A DNA stretch of 64,000 nucleotides from Candidatus Methylomirabilota bacterium (GCA_003104975.1 PQAM01000010.1:124001-188000), one strand, 5' to 3'; counted from the first letter of the stretch, positions 43,228 to 52,357 are shown. Numbers and translations: made by a program. The notes: generated from the letters alone by a model not told the origin.

Positions 43228-44850
43228 GTGCTCGATACCGACACCAAACGCCGCATCGATACCGCCCGCGACATCCTCGTGGGTAAGGTTCCCGACCCTA
43301 AGAGCCAGGTCGAGCAGATCACCATTGCGCTCATCTACAAGTTCATGGACGACATGGACGCCGAGGCCGAGGAGCTGGGCGGCAAGCGCAAGTTCTTCGC
43401 CGGCGACTTCGCCCGCTACGGCTGGGCCAAGCTGATGCGCTCCGGACTGGGCGGCTTCGAGACCCTGAACCTCTACGCCGAGGCCATCGCCAAGATGCCG
43501 GAGAATCCCGGCATCCCGCCGCTCTTCCGCGACATCTTCAAGAACGCCTACCTGCCCTATCGCGACCCCGAGACGCTGCGCGCGTTTCTCAAGATCATCG
43601 ACGAGTTCACCTACGACCATTCCGAACGGCTGGGCGACGCCTTCGAGTATCTGCTCTCGGTGCTCGGCTCGCAGGGCGACGCCGGGCAGTTTCGCACCCC
43701 GCGGCACATCATCGACTTCATCGTTGCCATCGTCGACCCGAAGAAGCATGAGACTGTCCTCGACCCCGCCTGCGGGACCGCCGGGTTCCTGATCTCCTCC
43801 TACAAACACATCCTCAAGGCTAACACGGACGCTGAGGGGCACAACACGCTGACGCCAGATGACAAGGGCCGTCTCGCGCAGAACTTCAAGGGCTACGACA
43901 TCTCGCCGGATATGGTGCGCCTGTCGCTGGTGAACCTTTACCTGCACGGCTTCACCGATCCGCACATCTTCGAGTACGACACGCTCACCAGCCAGGAGCG
44001 CTGGAAAGAGCACGCCGACGTCATCCTTGCGAATCCACCCTTCATGTCGCCGAAGGGCGGCATTAAGCCGCACAACCGTTTCTCGGTGCAGTCCAAGCGC
44101 AGCGAAGTGCTATTCGTAGATTACATGGCCGAGCACCTCATGCCACAGGGCCGCGCCGGCATCATCGTGCCCGAGGGTATCATTTTCCAGAGCCAGACCG
44201 CCTATACCCAACTGCGCAAGATGCTGGTGGAGGAGTACCTCGTCGCCGTCGTCTCCCTGCCCGCCGGCGTTTTCAATCCCTACTCCGGCGTCAAGACCTC
44301 TATCCTGATCCTGGACAAGTCGCTCGCCCGGCAGGCACAGACCATCGCCTTCTTCAAGATCGAGAACGACGGCTTCGGCCTCGGCGCCCAGCGCCGCCCG
44401 ATCGATAGGGACGACCTGCCCCAGGCCCGCGCCGAGATCGCCGAGTACCTGCGCCGCCTGCGCGCCCGCGAGTCGATCGAGGACTTCCAGCCCACGTTCG
44501 GCCTCGTCGTATCGAAGGAGAGGATCGCGGGGAATGGCGAGTACAACCTGGCGGAGAGCGGTATCGGGAGAATGGAGCGAGAAGTCACGCTTTCCCGCTC
44601 GTACCACTCGGAGATGTGTGCACCATCAACCCAGCAAAGCGCGAAGCGCTCGCGTTGCCGCCCGACACCCTCGTCTCGTTTGTCCCAATGTCTGACCTTG
44701 GCGAGAATCGACTCGCCTTTATTGCAAAAGAGACCAAGCGGATTGACGAACTGGGAACGAGCTACACGTACTTCGCGGACGGCGACGTGCTCGTTGCAAA
44801 GGTCACCCCGTGCTTCGAGAATGGAAAGGCTGGAGTCGCCAGGGGCCTGA
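43228..44850 (+). CDS. hsdM: Type I restriction-modification M subunit, C-terminus frameshifted out of an M-S fusion
   Basis: N6-adenine methyltransferase of the type I complex. Start GTG with GAAGGAG upstream. Motif I is DPACGTAGFL (near residue 178) and motif IV NPPF (near 268). The protein is sensible to about residue 441 (44551, NGEYNLA). After that the frame gives 99 non-family residues, while the adjacent frame reads GERYRENGARSHAFPLVPLG and runs straight into HsdS. One missing base at about 44551 would explain this, so the ancestral gene was probably a single M-S fusion. Confidence 0.9.
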   Translation: MLDTDTKRRIDTARDILVGKVPDPKSQVEQITIALIYKFMDDMDAEAEELGGKRKFFAGDFARYGWAKLMRSGLGGFETLNLYAEAIAKMPENPGIPPLFRDIFKNAYLPYRDPETLRAFLKIIDEFTYDHSERLGDAFEYLLSVLGSQGDAGQFRTPRHIIDFIVAIVDPKKHETVLDPACGTAGFLISSYKHILKANTDAEGHNTLTPDDKGRLAQNFKGYDISPDMVRLSLVNLYLHGFTDPHIFEYDTLTSQERWKEHADVILANPPFMSPKGGIKPHNRFSVQSKRSEVLFVDYMAEHLMPQGRAGIIVPEGIIFQSQTAYTQLRKMLVEEYLVAVVSLPAGVFNPYSGVKTSILILDKSLARQAQTIAFFKIENDGFGLGAQRRPIDRDDLPQARAEIAEYLRRLRARESIEDFQPTFGLVVSKERIAGNGEYNLAESGIGRMEREVTLSRSYHSEMCAPSTQQSAKRSRCRPTPSSRLSQCLTLARIDSPLLQKRPSGLTNWERATRTSRTATCSLQRSPRASRMERLESPGA

Positions 44851-45740
44851 CCAACGGCGCGGGATTCGGATCAAGCGAGTTCTACATCCTGCGCCCAAGC
44901 GATCGGATTCTAGCCGAGTACGTCTACTTCTGCGTAACAAGCAGAGCTTTTCGCGAGCCGGCCATTGCGCAGATGACTGGGACGGGAGGACTTCAGCGGG
45001 TACCCAAAGGCTATGTCGAGCAGTTTCAGATTCCCCTGCCGCCGCTGGAGGTGCAGAAGGAGATCGTGGCGGAGATCGAGGGCTACCAGAAAGTCATCGA
45101 CGGCGCCCGCGCCGTCCTCGACCACTACCGCCCCCACATCCCCATCCACCCCGACTGGCCGATGGTGCCGCTCGAAGAAACGTGCGAAATCCAGCGCGGG
45201 AAATTCTCTCATCGTCCACGAAACGAGCCTCGATTTTACGGTGGGAAGTATCCCTTCATTCAAACAGGTGACATCGTCCGCGCCGGCGGAAGGAAGATCA
45301 CCTACACCCAGACTTTGAATGAGGAGGGGCTGTCCGTGAGCAAGTTATTCCAGCCGCCACTTGTGGTGATTACGATTGCCGCAAATATCGGCGACACTGC
45401 CGTTCTCGATTTTCCGTCCTGCTTTCCAGACAGCGTCGTTGGCCTCATCCCGAAGCAAGGAACCGATGCCCACTACTTGGAATTGGCCATGCGAACGAAG
45501 AAACAGCACCTGAACGACATCGCACCGCAAGCCGCCCAAAAAAACATCAACATCGAGATTCTGAAGACGGTAGAAATCCCGCTCCCACCCCTTGCTACGC
45601 AGCAACAAATCGTGGCCGAGATCGAAGCCGAACAAGCCCTTGTCGCCGCCAACCGCGAGCTGATGGCCCGCTTCGAGAAGAAGATCCAAGCCACCCTCGC
45701 GCGGGTATGGGGGGAGGAACCAAGCGTATGTACAAGGTAG
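44616..45740 (+). CDS. hsdS: Type I restriction-modification specificity (S) subunit
   Basis: Recognises the DNA target. Two target-recognition half-domains, each ending in the conserved helix start IPLPPLEVQKEIVAEIE (about 142-158) and IPLPPLATQQQIVAEIE (about 325-341). The GTG at 44616 is only the first possible start in this frame; the frame is open back to about 44551 and continues the HsdM protein (VPLGDVCTINPAK). Without frameshift repair it would lack the first few residues of the first recognition domain. Confidence 0.88.
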   Translation: MCTINPAKREALALPPDTLVSFVPMSDLGENRLAFIAKETKRIDELGTSYTYFADGDVLVAKVTPCFENGKAGVARGLTNGAGFGSSEFYILRPSDRILAEYVYFCVTSRAFREPAIAQMTGTGGLQRVPKGYVEQFQIPLPPLEVQKEIVAEIEGYQKVIDGARAVLDHYRPHIPIHPDWPMVPLEETCEIQRGKFSHRPRNEPRFYGGKYPFIQTGDIVRAGGRKITYTQTLNEEGLSVSKLFQPPLVVITIAANIGDTAVLDFPSCFPDSVVGLIPKQGTDAHYLELAMRTKKQHLNDIAPQAAQKNINIEILKTVEIPLPPLATQQQIVAEIEAEQALVAANRELMARFEKKIQATLARVWGEEPSVCTR

Positions 45741-45835
45741 AGATACCCGTAGTAAGATTATTGACATAGCTCGCGCCGATAATGCTGACTTGTGTACACA
45801 TGTCCCTCAGAGCTGGCGCAATAGGAGGTTAAACC

Positions 45836-46822
45836 ATGAATAGAAACGGTCCATTGCTGAAGATTCGTTTCGACGGTCAAGCCGTTGGACCGGGCAAGAT
45901 ACCGGTGGCACATCTGTTGCGCTTTCTGATTAATATGAACAAGGCGCTTCAACGGACGGGGCGCGTCCTGACGGGCAATGCCGAAAGTGTGCGCCGGGGA
46001 CCGCAGCCACGCAGCATCAAGGAGGAGGTGGCCCTCGACTTGGTGTTGTTGACACACGGCAGTCCGGCGGCAGTACTGGGCTTCGAGCGGCGGCAGATGC
46101 AAGCATTACCGACTTTGGACCGGGGCCTTGAAATTTTGGAGAAGGCGCTAAGTGGGCTGTCTGCTGTACAGGAGGCGGACGATAAACTTCCGGCAGGTTA
46201 CGATGCAGGCGTTCTGATGGCGTGGCGAGACGCAGGAACGCTCTTCAGTCAGGGGATCACGAAAATCGATTTCACCCTGAACCACAGGAAAACGCCACTG
46301 ACAACAACCTTCACCCCGGAGGGCTTCACGCGGATACAGGAACGCATTAAGGGACCGCAGACAAATATCCGTACCATCGAAGGCCGTTTGCTCATGGCGG
46401 ATTTCAAGGAACATGGAACGCGCTGCCGTGTGCATCCATCTGTTGGCGAACCGGTGCTGTGCCTGTTCGACGAAGACCAGAAGGACGAAGTGCTTGAAGA
46501 CATCCTGCGCTACGTTCGTATCGTGGGCGAGGCGAAGGAGGACCCCATGACCGGCAGAATCGCCAGTATCAAGATTCACGACATCGAGCGGTTGGAGGAT
46601 CGAGAAGGCGAGGCTGCCGATTTGCTCCCGCAGGGCACTCCGCTCTCCCGGGATTTCTGGGAATCACCGACGTTGGATGAATTGGCTCAGGCTCAGAACG
46701 TGAGACCGATGGCGGATGTGAAGGCGCTCTTCGGTACGTGGCCTGGTGAGATGAACGACGGCTTCGAGGAGGCTATTGACGAACTGCGGCATTCGCAAAT
46801 GGGAAAAAGCGGATTGTCATGA
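45836..46822 (+). CDS. Large protein coupled to a PIN toxin, probable antitoxin
   Basis: 328 residues, no recognised N-terminal domain; mixed alpha/beta with several basic stretches (RRGPQPRSIKEEV, NHRKTPLTTTF). The last about 50 residues, WESPTLDELAQAQNVRPM and ALFGTWPGEMNDGFEEAIDEL, resemble the toxin-neutralising tail of small antitoxins of PIN toxins. The stop overlaps the PIN gene start (ATGA). I infer an antitoxin whose usual short DNA-binding N-terminus is replaced by a 270-residue domain. GGAGG precedes the ATG. Confidence 0.75.
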   Translation: MNRNGPLLKIRFDGQAVGPGKIPVAHLLRFLINMNKALQRTGRVLTGNAESVRRGPQPRSIKEEVALDLVLLTHGSPAAVLGFERRQMQALPTLDRGLEILEKALSGLSAVQEADDKLPAGYDAGVLMAWRDAGTLFSQGITKIDFTLNHRKTPLTTTFTPEGFTRIQERIKGPQTNIRTIEGRLLMADFKEHGTRCRVHPSVGEPVLCLFDEDQKDEVLEDILRYVRIVGEAKEDPMTGRIASIKIHDIERLEDREGEAADLLPQGTPLSRDFWESPTLDELAQAQNVRPMADVKALFGTWPGEMNDGFEEAIDELRHSQMGKSGLS

Positions 46823-47241
46823 GCGACGCCAAGATCATCCTTGACACGAATGTCGTCTCTTACCTGATGAAGGGCGGCCCGTTGGCAGAGGCCTATGCGC
46901 CGCATGTCCAGGGGAAATTGCTTGCGATTGCCTTTATCACAGTAGGCGAGATGTACTTTGGTGCGGAGAGTAATAACTGGGGCGAAAAGAAGCGTAGGGA
47001 ACTTGAAACTACGCTCCGTAATTTTGTTGTGATTCCTTACGACCATGAAATCGCCCGTTGCTATGGGCGCCTGATGGCGGAGCGAAAGCACAACGGGCAG
47101 CCTATCAGTCCCAATGATGCTTGGATTGCCGCCTGTGCCGCACGCCACACTGTGCCACTTGTTACGCATAATGCAAAGGACTTCGAGGGTATCACGTCTC
47201 TAGAGGTCATTACGGCAAAGGAGGAACGTGACCAATCGTAG
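46819..47241 (+). CDS. vapC: PIN-domain ribonuclease toxin
   Basis: 140 residues with the PIN acids: ILDTNVVSYLMKGG (Asp9), FITVGEMYFGA (Glu), SPNDAWIAACA (Asp) and VTHNAKDFEGI (Asp). Resembles FitB/VapC toxins. Coupled by ATGA to the preceding 328-residue protein. Together they sit between hsdS and a 5'-truncated ORF that normally belongs to restriction loci, so the module looks inserted. Confidence 0.88.
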   Translation: MSDAKIILDTNVVSYLMKGGPLAEAYAPHVQGKLLAIAFITVGEMYFGAESNNWGEKKRRELETTLRNFVVIPYDHEIARCYGRLMAERKHNGQPISPNDAWIAACAARHTVPLVTHNAKDFEGITSLEVITAKEERDQS

Positions 47242-47639
47242 TTACAAGGGTTTTCCGTTTCTATGTATCCCTAATTGATGAAGCCGCCGAACTGGGCAAC
47301 TACCTGCCGCTCTCCTTCAAGAGTCCGAAGGAGCAGGAGTACATCGAATTCCTCTGGGACGCCTTCGAGACGAACTACACGCACGGCAAGTACCAGTTCG
47401 CGTTCCTCGCCTACCACATGCTCACCATGAGCTTCGTCTACTTCAACATCTGGCAGATCAAGCAGACGGAGCCCAAGGACTTCGCGATGGGCCTGATCGG
47501 CTTCGGCAGGGACATCGAGATCTGCCTGGGCTTCGACATCGAATCCGTCGCCACTCGGCCCGAGCACAAGCCGATGTTCGAGCTGCACGAGGCGCTGCGC
47601 GCGAAGTACGGATCGGACGATGCGAGCAGTGCGGCATAA
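47232..47639 (+). pseudogene. 5'-truncated ORF of a type I restriction locus
   Basis: Frame open from a TGA at 47229 to TAA at 47637 with no ATG until 47418. The protein is coherent from about 47271 (LIDEAAELGNYLPLSFKSP, YIEFLWDAFETNYTHGKYQ, FVYFNIWQIKQTEPKDFAM). This small conserved-looking protein appears to have lost its first residues at the junction with the PIN module. If translated, it must start at ATG 47418 or at a non-canonical codon. Confidence 0.55.
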
Positions 47640-47716
47640 TAGACGGGTCAAAGCCAAGCTTCGCGGTCATGCGGTTGGAAGGTAGTCGCGAAGCTGCAGA
47701 ATCCGAAGCCTGCGCG

Positions 47717-47809
47717 TCAGGCGTACAGCAGCCGTCCCTTCGGTTCCGGAATCGCACGCCCAAGCTCTCGCGCTGTTTCGATCCATTCTCCGATGATCAC
47801 CTCCACGAT
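47717..47809 (-). pseudogene. C-terminal remnant of a HicB-like antitoxin
   Basis: Minus-strand peptide GIVEVIIGEWIETARELG and IPEPKGRLLYA followed by TGA at 47717, the usual C-terminus of HicB proteins (the helix before IPxPKGRLxYA). No N-terminal domain is in frame upstream. A dead fragment. Confidence 0.55.
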
Positions 47810-47915
47810 GCCTAACGGCTGCCGGTTGAGAGCAAGACTCCTGGATTGGCGTATGCGGGTTGGTCATCTCTCTCGGTGGCGCAATGGCAGATTGAAACAA
47901 TTCTCAGGACGCAAT

Positions 47916-48143
47916 CTAAGTCGCTATCACGCCCCTGTGCCGACCGGGTGAAAGCGCTTGACCTTGATGCGGCCGCTGTGCAGGCGGGCCTGGGCGGCAT
48001 CGTATCCGGCCTGCATCTTCAGCAGCAGTCCATGTTGACGCCGAACGCCTTTCCCAGCCGCAGGGCCATTTCCGCCGAAACAGCCGCCTTGCCGTTGGTA
48101 ACATCGGACAGGGTGGCGCGGCAGGCGCCAAGAACTCTTACGG
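47916..48143 (-). pseudogene. HigA-like antitoxin remnant with frameshift
   Basis: Minus-strand frame reads VLGACRATLSDVTNGKAAVS and AEMALRLGKAFGVNMD, the helix-turn-helix and following helix of HigA/XRE antitoxins, then reaches a stop. One base further the sense continues as LLLKMQAGYDAAQAR, the usual C-terminus. N-terminal residues are missing. Neither a HigB toxin nor a start is seen. Confidence 0.6.
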
Positions 48144-48572
48144 TTCTCGAGGTACCAGGGTATCCAATCGTTCCCTGGCGGCTGCCTCGAGAAGTCGGTC
48201 GTCGGAGGAGATGAACTGAAGAGGATGTTTCAATGCCTTGGCTACCCAGAGGGCGGATGAGAGGTGGATGGCATCCGCACCTCGAAGTGGATGCCGGCGA
48301 ACCAGATGCCGCGTGTGCGCCAGGATCTCATTGCTGACCTCGACCTGCGCAACGGCCTGCCAATCCTGCTCAAAACTTTTCACGATCTTGGCCAGGCGAT
48401 CTCTCGACAGGTCTCCTTCCCGGTAGCGGCGGGCCAAGGCTGCCTGGATCTCTGCATAAGCGATCTTCGAGGTAAAACTGTGGGTAGCGCTCTCTATGAG
48501 CTGACGTATGTGGCTGGTTCCCGGTTCTCTTACGTATTTTTTTACGAGGGCGCTGGTATCGAGATAGATCAT
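48138..48572 (-). CDS. vapC: PIN-domain toxin (VapC type)
   Basis: 144 residues: MIYLDTSALVKKYVREPG (Asp5), KIAYAEIQAAL (Glu), LRGADAIHLSSAL (Asp) and FISSDDRLLEAA (Asp). The DTSALVK and GADAIHLA-like motifs mark the widespread PIN toxin subgroup paired with Phd/YefM antitoxins. The start overlaps the antitoxin stop. Confidence 0.9.
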   Translation of the reverse strand: MIYLDTSALVKKYVREPGTSHIRQLIESATHSFTSKIAYAEIQAALARRYREGDLSRDRLAKIVKSFEQDWQAVAQVEVSNEILAHTRHLVRRHPLRGADAIHLSSALWVAKALKHPLQFISSDDRLLEAAARERLDTLVPREP

Positions 48573-48850
48573 CCCCGGTCCTCAAGGACGGTTTGCGACA
48601 GGGGTCTGCCTTTCAGTGAGAGCGGAGGCGTTGTGAAATCGAACTTGCCTCGGGGTAAGGTGATCAGTCCCTGTTCGGCATAAAAGGCCAAACGCTCCTC
48701 CAATCCCGGATGCTTCTCCAGTCCCTCGATCGGTTTCAGTACGGCGACCGGTGTTCCACGATCGGTCACGACGACCTCTTTCCCCTGTTTGATCAGGCGC
48801 AGATGGTACGTCAGACGATTCTTCAATTCACGAATTCCTACGAACGGCAT
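48569..48850 (-). CDS. Phd/YefM-family antitoxin
   Basis: 93 residues: VGIRELKNRLTYHLRLIKQG and EVVVTDRGTPVAVLKPIE form the Phd/YefM DNA-binding fold; the C-terminal half contacts the PIN toxin encoded next, overlapping by 4 bp. Autoregulation is expected for the family. It closes the defence island on this side. Confidence 0.87.
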   Translation of the reverse strand: MPFVGIRELKNRLTYHLRLIKQGKEVVVTDRGTPVAVLKPIEGLEKHPGLEERLAFYAEQGLITLPRGKFDFTTPPLSLKGRPLSQTVLEDRG

Positions 48851-49016
48851 CAGACCTCCTCTTGATATAATGTAGCCATTGTATCCACATTATGATGACG
48901 ATGCAAGCGAAAAGCAGCATACTGTATTTCAGCGGTTTGCGACTGAATCGTAATCAGGTGTGTGCGTGTCATCATGCGCGGGTGTTCGAGCCTGACGGGG
49001 CTGCTCCGCTGATATC

Positions 49017-51512
49017 CTAGAGGACGGGTTGGATATTCCAGATCTCCCGGGCGTATTCGGTGATGGCGCGGTCGCTGGAGAACTTTCCGATACGCGCCAC
49101 GTTCAGGATCGCCTTTGAGGCCCAACCGGCAGGATCTTCGAATGCCTGAGCCACCCGGTTCTGGGTGTCGATATACGACTCCAGATCGGCCAGGTGGAAG
49201 TACGGATCACCGCGATCCAGCACCGACTCCCCAACCCAGCGGAACAGACCGGGCTGGTTCGGGCAAAACAGGGTGGAGCCCAATACGTCCATGAGGCGTC
49301 GGATATGGGGGTTGCGATGATAATGGTCTCGAGGATGGTGCGAGCCGCGCTCCCGCATCTGCCTGGCCGCGTCGACCTGGAGTCCGAACAGAAAGATATT
49401 CTCCTCGCCCACCTCCTGCATGATCTCGACATTGGCCCCGTCGTAGGTGCCCACGATGGGGGCCCCGTTCATCGCGAACTTCATGCTGCCGGTTCCCGAC
49501 GCCTCGGTCCCGGCCATGGAGATCTGCTGGTTGACATCTGCGGCGGGAACGATCTGTTCCGCCAGGGAGACGCGATAGTCGGGCAGGAAGACCACCTTGA
49601 TCAGCCCTTTCACGCGGGGATCGTTATTGATGACCTGGCCGACGCTGGTGATCAGTTTAATGATCTGCTTGGCGGTCCAGTACCCCGGCGCTGCCTTCCC
49701 GGCAAAGATATAGACGCGAGGGCTCGACGGCTCAAGACCGTCCTCCACGATGCGCAGGTACTGGTGGACGATCTGCATGACATTGAGCAGTTGCCGTTTG
49801 TACTCGTGGATCCGTTTGACGTGGACATCGAATAGCGCGTCGGGACTGACGACGACCCGGCTGACGTCGTAGATAAGCCGCGCCAATCGCACCTTGTTGA
49901 CCCGCTTGATGGCCATAAATGCGTGCCGGAAGTCTCTATCCTGAATATGGGACTCGAGCGCCCTCAGCTTCCCCAGGTCGCCAATCCATCCGTTGCTGCC
50001 GATGGTATTCGTGATCAGATCGGCCAGCAGCGGGTTGGCTTGAAGCAGCCAGCGTCGCGGTGTCACGCCGTTCGTCTTGGTGCTGAATTTGTCCGGCCAG
50101 AGTTGAGCGAAATCGGGCGCCAAATAGGTTGTGACCAGTTGGGTGTGAAGCGTCGAGACGCCGTTGACGGCATGGCTGCCGACCAGGGCGAGGTTGACCA
50201 TCCGCACCTGCTTTGGCTCGCCCTCCTCAATCAGGGACATACGGCGGAGTCGCTCGTGGTCGCGCGGCCACATCGAGGCCACCTGCGCCAGGAAGCGGCG
50301 ATTGATCTCGTACATGATCTGCAGGTGACGCGGCAGAACGGATTCGAGGAGTGAGACCGACCATCTCTCCAGCGCCTCCGGCATCAGGGTGTGGTTGGTG
50401 TACGACAGTGTCGCCTGGGTGATCTCCCAAGCGGCTTCCCACGGTTGGGCGTGTTCGTCGACGAGCATCCGCATCAGTTCCGCAACGGCCAGGGCGGGAT
50501 GGGTGTCGTTGAGCTGTATGGCGACCTTGGAAGGGAACTGATCAAAGCTGGTGTGGCTCTTACTGTACCGTCGCATGATATCCCGCAGGGTGCAGGCCAC
50601 GAGGAGGTATTCCTGAAGCAGCCGCAGCTCCCGGCCCGCCTCGATCGAGTCGGCGGGGTAGAGGACCTTGGAGATCGTCTCCGACGCGATCTGCTGCTCG
50701 ACCGCCTTCAGGTAGTCCCCCTCATTAAAGATCTGCATATCAAACTCTTCGGATGATCGCGCCGAGTAGAGTCGCAAAACGTTGACCGTGTGCCCACCGT
50801 ATCCGACAATCGGCATATCGTGCGGAACGCCGATGATGATCTTCCAATCCATCCACATGGGGTTGTACCCCCCGGTCCGGTCGATGCCGTGTTCGACGCG
50901 CCCATAGACCGGTACGATGCAGGCCTCATCGGGACGCTCGATCTGCCAGGGGTTGCCGTGGGCCATCCAGTTGTCCGGCTTTTCTTTCTGATACCCGCCG
51001 TCGATAGCCTGTTTGAACAGCCCGTACTCATAGTTGATGCCGTATCCGTATCCCGGTATTCCCATGGTGGCCAGCGAATCGAGAAAGCAGGCCGCCAGGC
51101 GACCGAGACCGCCGTTTCCCAGCGCCGCTTCGGCCTCGCCCTCCAGCACTTCGTCGAGATCGACGCCCATCGTACGGAGCGCCTCCCGGCACGGATCCAG
51201 CATTCCCAGATTGCTCAGGTTGTTTCTCAGGGATTGACCCAGCAGAAACTCCATAGAGAGATAATGCAGCCGCTTGGGATCGGCCTGCTGATACCGATCC
51301 TCGGTGGCCAGCATCCGATCGATGAGGACGTCGCGGACGGCAAACGCCACGGCCATAAACAGCTCACGGCTGGAGCAGCGCTCCCATTTTTTCCCCAGCG
51401 AATACCGGGCATGATGGCGAATGGCGTCCTGAAAGGCGGAGACCGTGAGGGCGACATGGCGATACGTTCCCGACTCCGGACGCGGATCCTGCTCAAGCCT
51501 GCCGGTCGACAT
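49017..51512 (-). CDS. glgP: Glycogen/starch phosphorylase
   Basis: 831 residues, normal size. Releases glucose 1-phosphate from glycogen using PLP; the PLP Lys is in SGTGSMKFAMNGA. Other family motifs: ALGNGGLGRLAACFLDS, NDTHPALAVAELMR, TKTNGVTPRRWL and HVKRIHEYKRQLLN. The start lies 3 bp after the stop of the RsbW-like gene, making it the last gene of the signalling operon. No allosteric phosphorylation extension is visible at the N-terminus, which is short. Confidence 0.96.
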   Translation of the reverse strand: MSTGRLEQDPRPESGTYRHVALTVSAFQDAIRHHARYSLGKKWERCSSRELFMAVAFAVRDVLIDRMLATEDRYQQADPKRLHYLSMEFLLGQSLRNNLSNLGMLDPCREALRTMGVDLDEVLEGEAEAALGNGGLGRLAACFLDSLATMGIPGYGYGINYEYGLFKQAIDGGYQKEKPDNWMAHGNPWQIERPDEACIVPVYGRVEHGIDRTGGYNPMWMDWKIIIGVPHDMPIVGYGGHTVNVLRLYSARSSEEFDMQIFNEGDYLKAVEQQIASETISKVLYPADSIEAGRELRLLQEYLLVACTLRDIMRRYSKSHTSFDQFPSKVAIQLNDTHPALAVAELMRMLVDEHAQPWEAAWEITQATLSYTNHTLMPEALERWSVSLLESVLPRHLQIMYEINRRFLAQVASMWPRDHERLRRMSLIEEGEPKQVRMVNLALVGSHAVNGVSTLHTQLVTTYLAPDFAQLWPDKFSTKTNGVTPRRWLLQANPLLADLITNTIGSNGWIGDLGKLRALESHIQDRDFRHAFMAIKRVNKVRLARLIYDVSRVVVSPDALFDVHVKRIHEYKRQLLNVMQIVHQYLRIVEDGLEPSSPRVYIFAGKAAPGYWTAKQIIKLITSVGQVINNDPRVKGLIKVVFLPDYRVSLAEQIVPAADVNQQISMAGTEASGTGSMKFAMNGAPIVGTYDGANVEIMQEVGEENIFLFGLQVDAARQMRERGSHHPRDHYHRNPHIRRLMDVLGSTLFCPNQPGLFRWVGESVLDRGDPYFHLADLESYIDTQNRVAQAFEDPAGWASKAILNVARIGKFSSDRAITEYAREIWNIQPVL

Positions 51513-51515
51513 CGG

Positions 51516-51989
51516 TCACTCCTTTAGTCGCCCTTGTCTGGATTGACAGGATCTCAGAAATCTCGTGAGCGTCAGGATATTCTTTCCTTGCGAGGTGGTA
51601 TACGTGACCTCATCCATGGTATGCCTGATAATCGCAAGCCCCAACCCCCGCTCGGGCAGGCGTTCTACGCACTTGGGGTCGAAATCGAAGGGTGACCCGG
51701 CCTGAGGTGTCAGGCATGTGGAGTCCATGGTCCTTCCCGCGTCGCAGATCTGCACGATCAATCGGTCGGCATGTTGGTCAAAGATCACCTCAACCTCGTG
51801 TTCGGCCTCGCGATCATACGCATGGACGATGGCATTATTGACCGCCTCGACGACACACAACGCGATCTGATGTGATTCAATATCGGACAGTGGAACAAGC
51901 GAACAGAGCTCCCGTATCGTCTGACCGATCAGCGGTACATTCTGCAGATCGCTGCTGATGGCCAATGTGATCCGTCGCGTGCTCGCCAT
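51516..51989 (-). CDS. RsbW/SpoIIAB-like serine kinase (anti-sigma type ATPase)
   Basis: 157 residues, GHKL ATPase fold: ALCVVEAVNNAIVHAYD is the N box, VQICDAGRTMD the G1 region and PERGLGLAIIRHTMDEV the G2/lid. In partner switching it phosphorylates the STAS protein and, when free, binds a target, classically a sigma factor. No sigma gene is in the operon, so the target is unknown; the next gene is glycogen phosphorylase. Coupled 3 bp after the STAS gene. Confidence 0.88.
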   Translation of the reverse strand: MASTRRITLAISSDLQNVPLIGQTIRELCSLVPLSDIESHQIALCVVEAVNNAIVHAYDREAEHEVEVIFDQHADRLIVQICDAGRTMDSTCLTPQAGSPFDFDPKCVERLPERGLGLAIIRHTMDEVTYTTSQGKNILTLTRFLRSCQSRQGRLKE

Positions 51990-51992
51990 ATA

Positions 51993-52340
51993 CTACCCTT
52001 TATCGTCGCCTAGGGCCGATAGGGCCTGTTGCTCGCTTTCAAAGACCTGAAACACACGATCCATTCGCGTCAGCTTAAATAGCGTCATGGTGGTTTCCTG
52101 CAACCCGCAGACGACCAGTTCCCCCTGCCCTCCCATTCGCTTCAGGCTGGAGACGATTGCCCCCAGGCCGCTGCTGTCGATAAACTCGATCTGTGACAGG
52201 TCCAGCACAATCTTGGTATGGCCCGACGCGATCAGTTCGATCATCCGTTCCTTAAAATCGGCGGCAATCCTGGCATCCAGCCGATCCTCCAGTGGTGTGA
52301 CAATCAGCGTATGGTCTACTGTCCGCTGGTCAAGCTGCAT
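51993..52340 (-). CDS. STAS-domain anti-anti-sigma factor (RsbV/SpoIIAA-like)
   Basis: 115 residues, a single STAS domain. The phosphorylatable Ser lies in LSQIEFIDSSGLGAIVSSL. Expected to be phosphorylated by the RsbW-like kinase and dephosphorylated by the PP2C enzyme encoded at the start of the operon, thereby releasing or sequestering the kinase. Confidence 0.92.
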   Translation of the reverse strand: MQLDQRTVDHTLIVTPLEDRLDARIAADFKERMIELIASGHTKIVLDLSQIEFIDSSGLGAIVSSLKRMGGQGELVVCGLQETTMTLFKLTRMDRVFQVFESEQQALSALGDDKG

Positions 52341-52357
52341 CGTGTGGGCTCCTTTGC

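Noticed and set aside
47802-47808. GCCTAAC as the start of a third attC-like site after the restriction locus
   Set aside because: It lies within the HicB remnant and no matching GTTRRRY partner was found at a sensible distance downstream.
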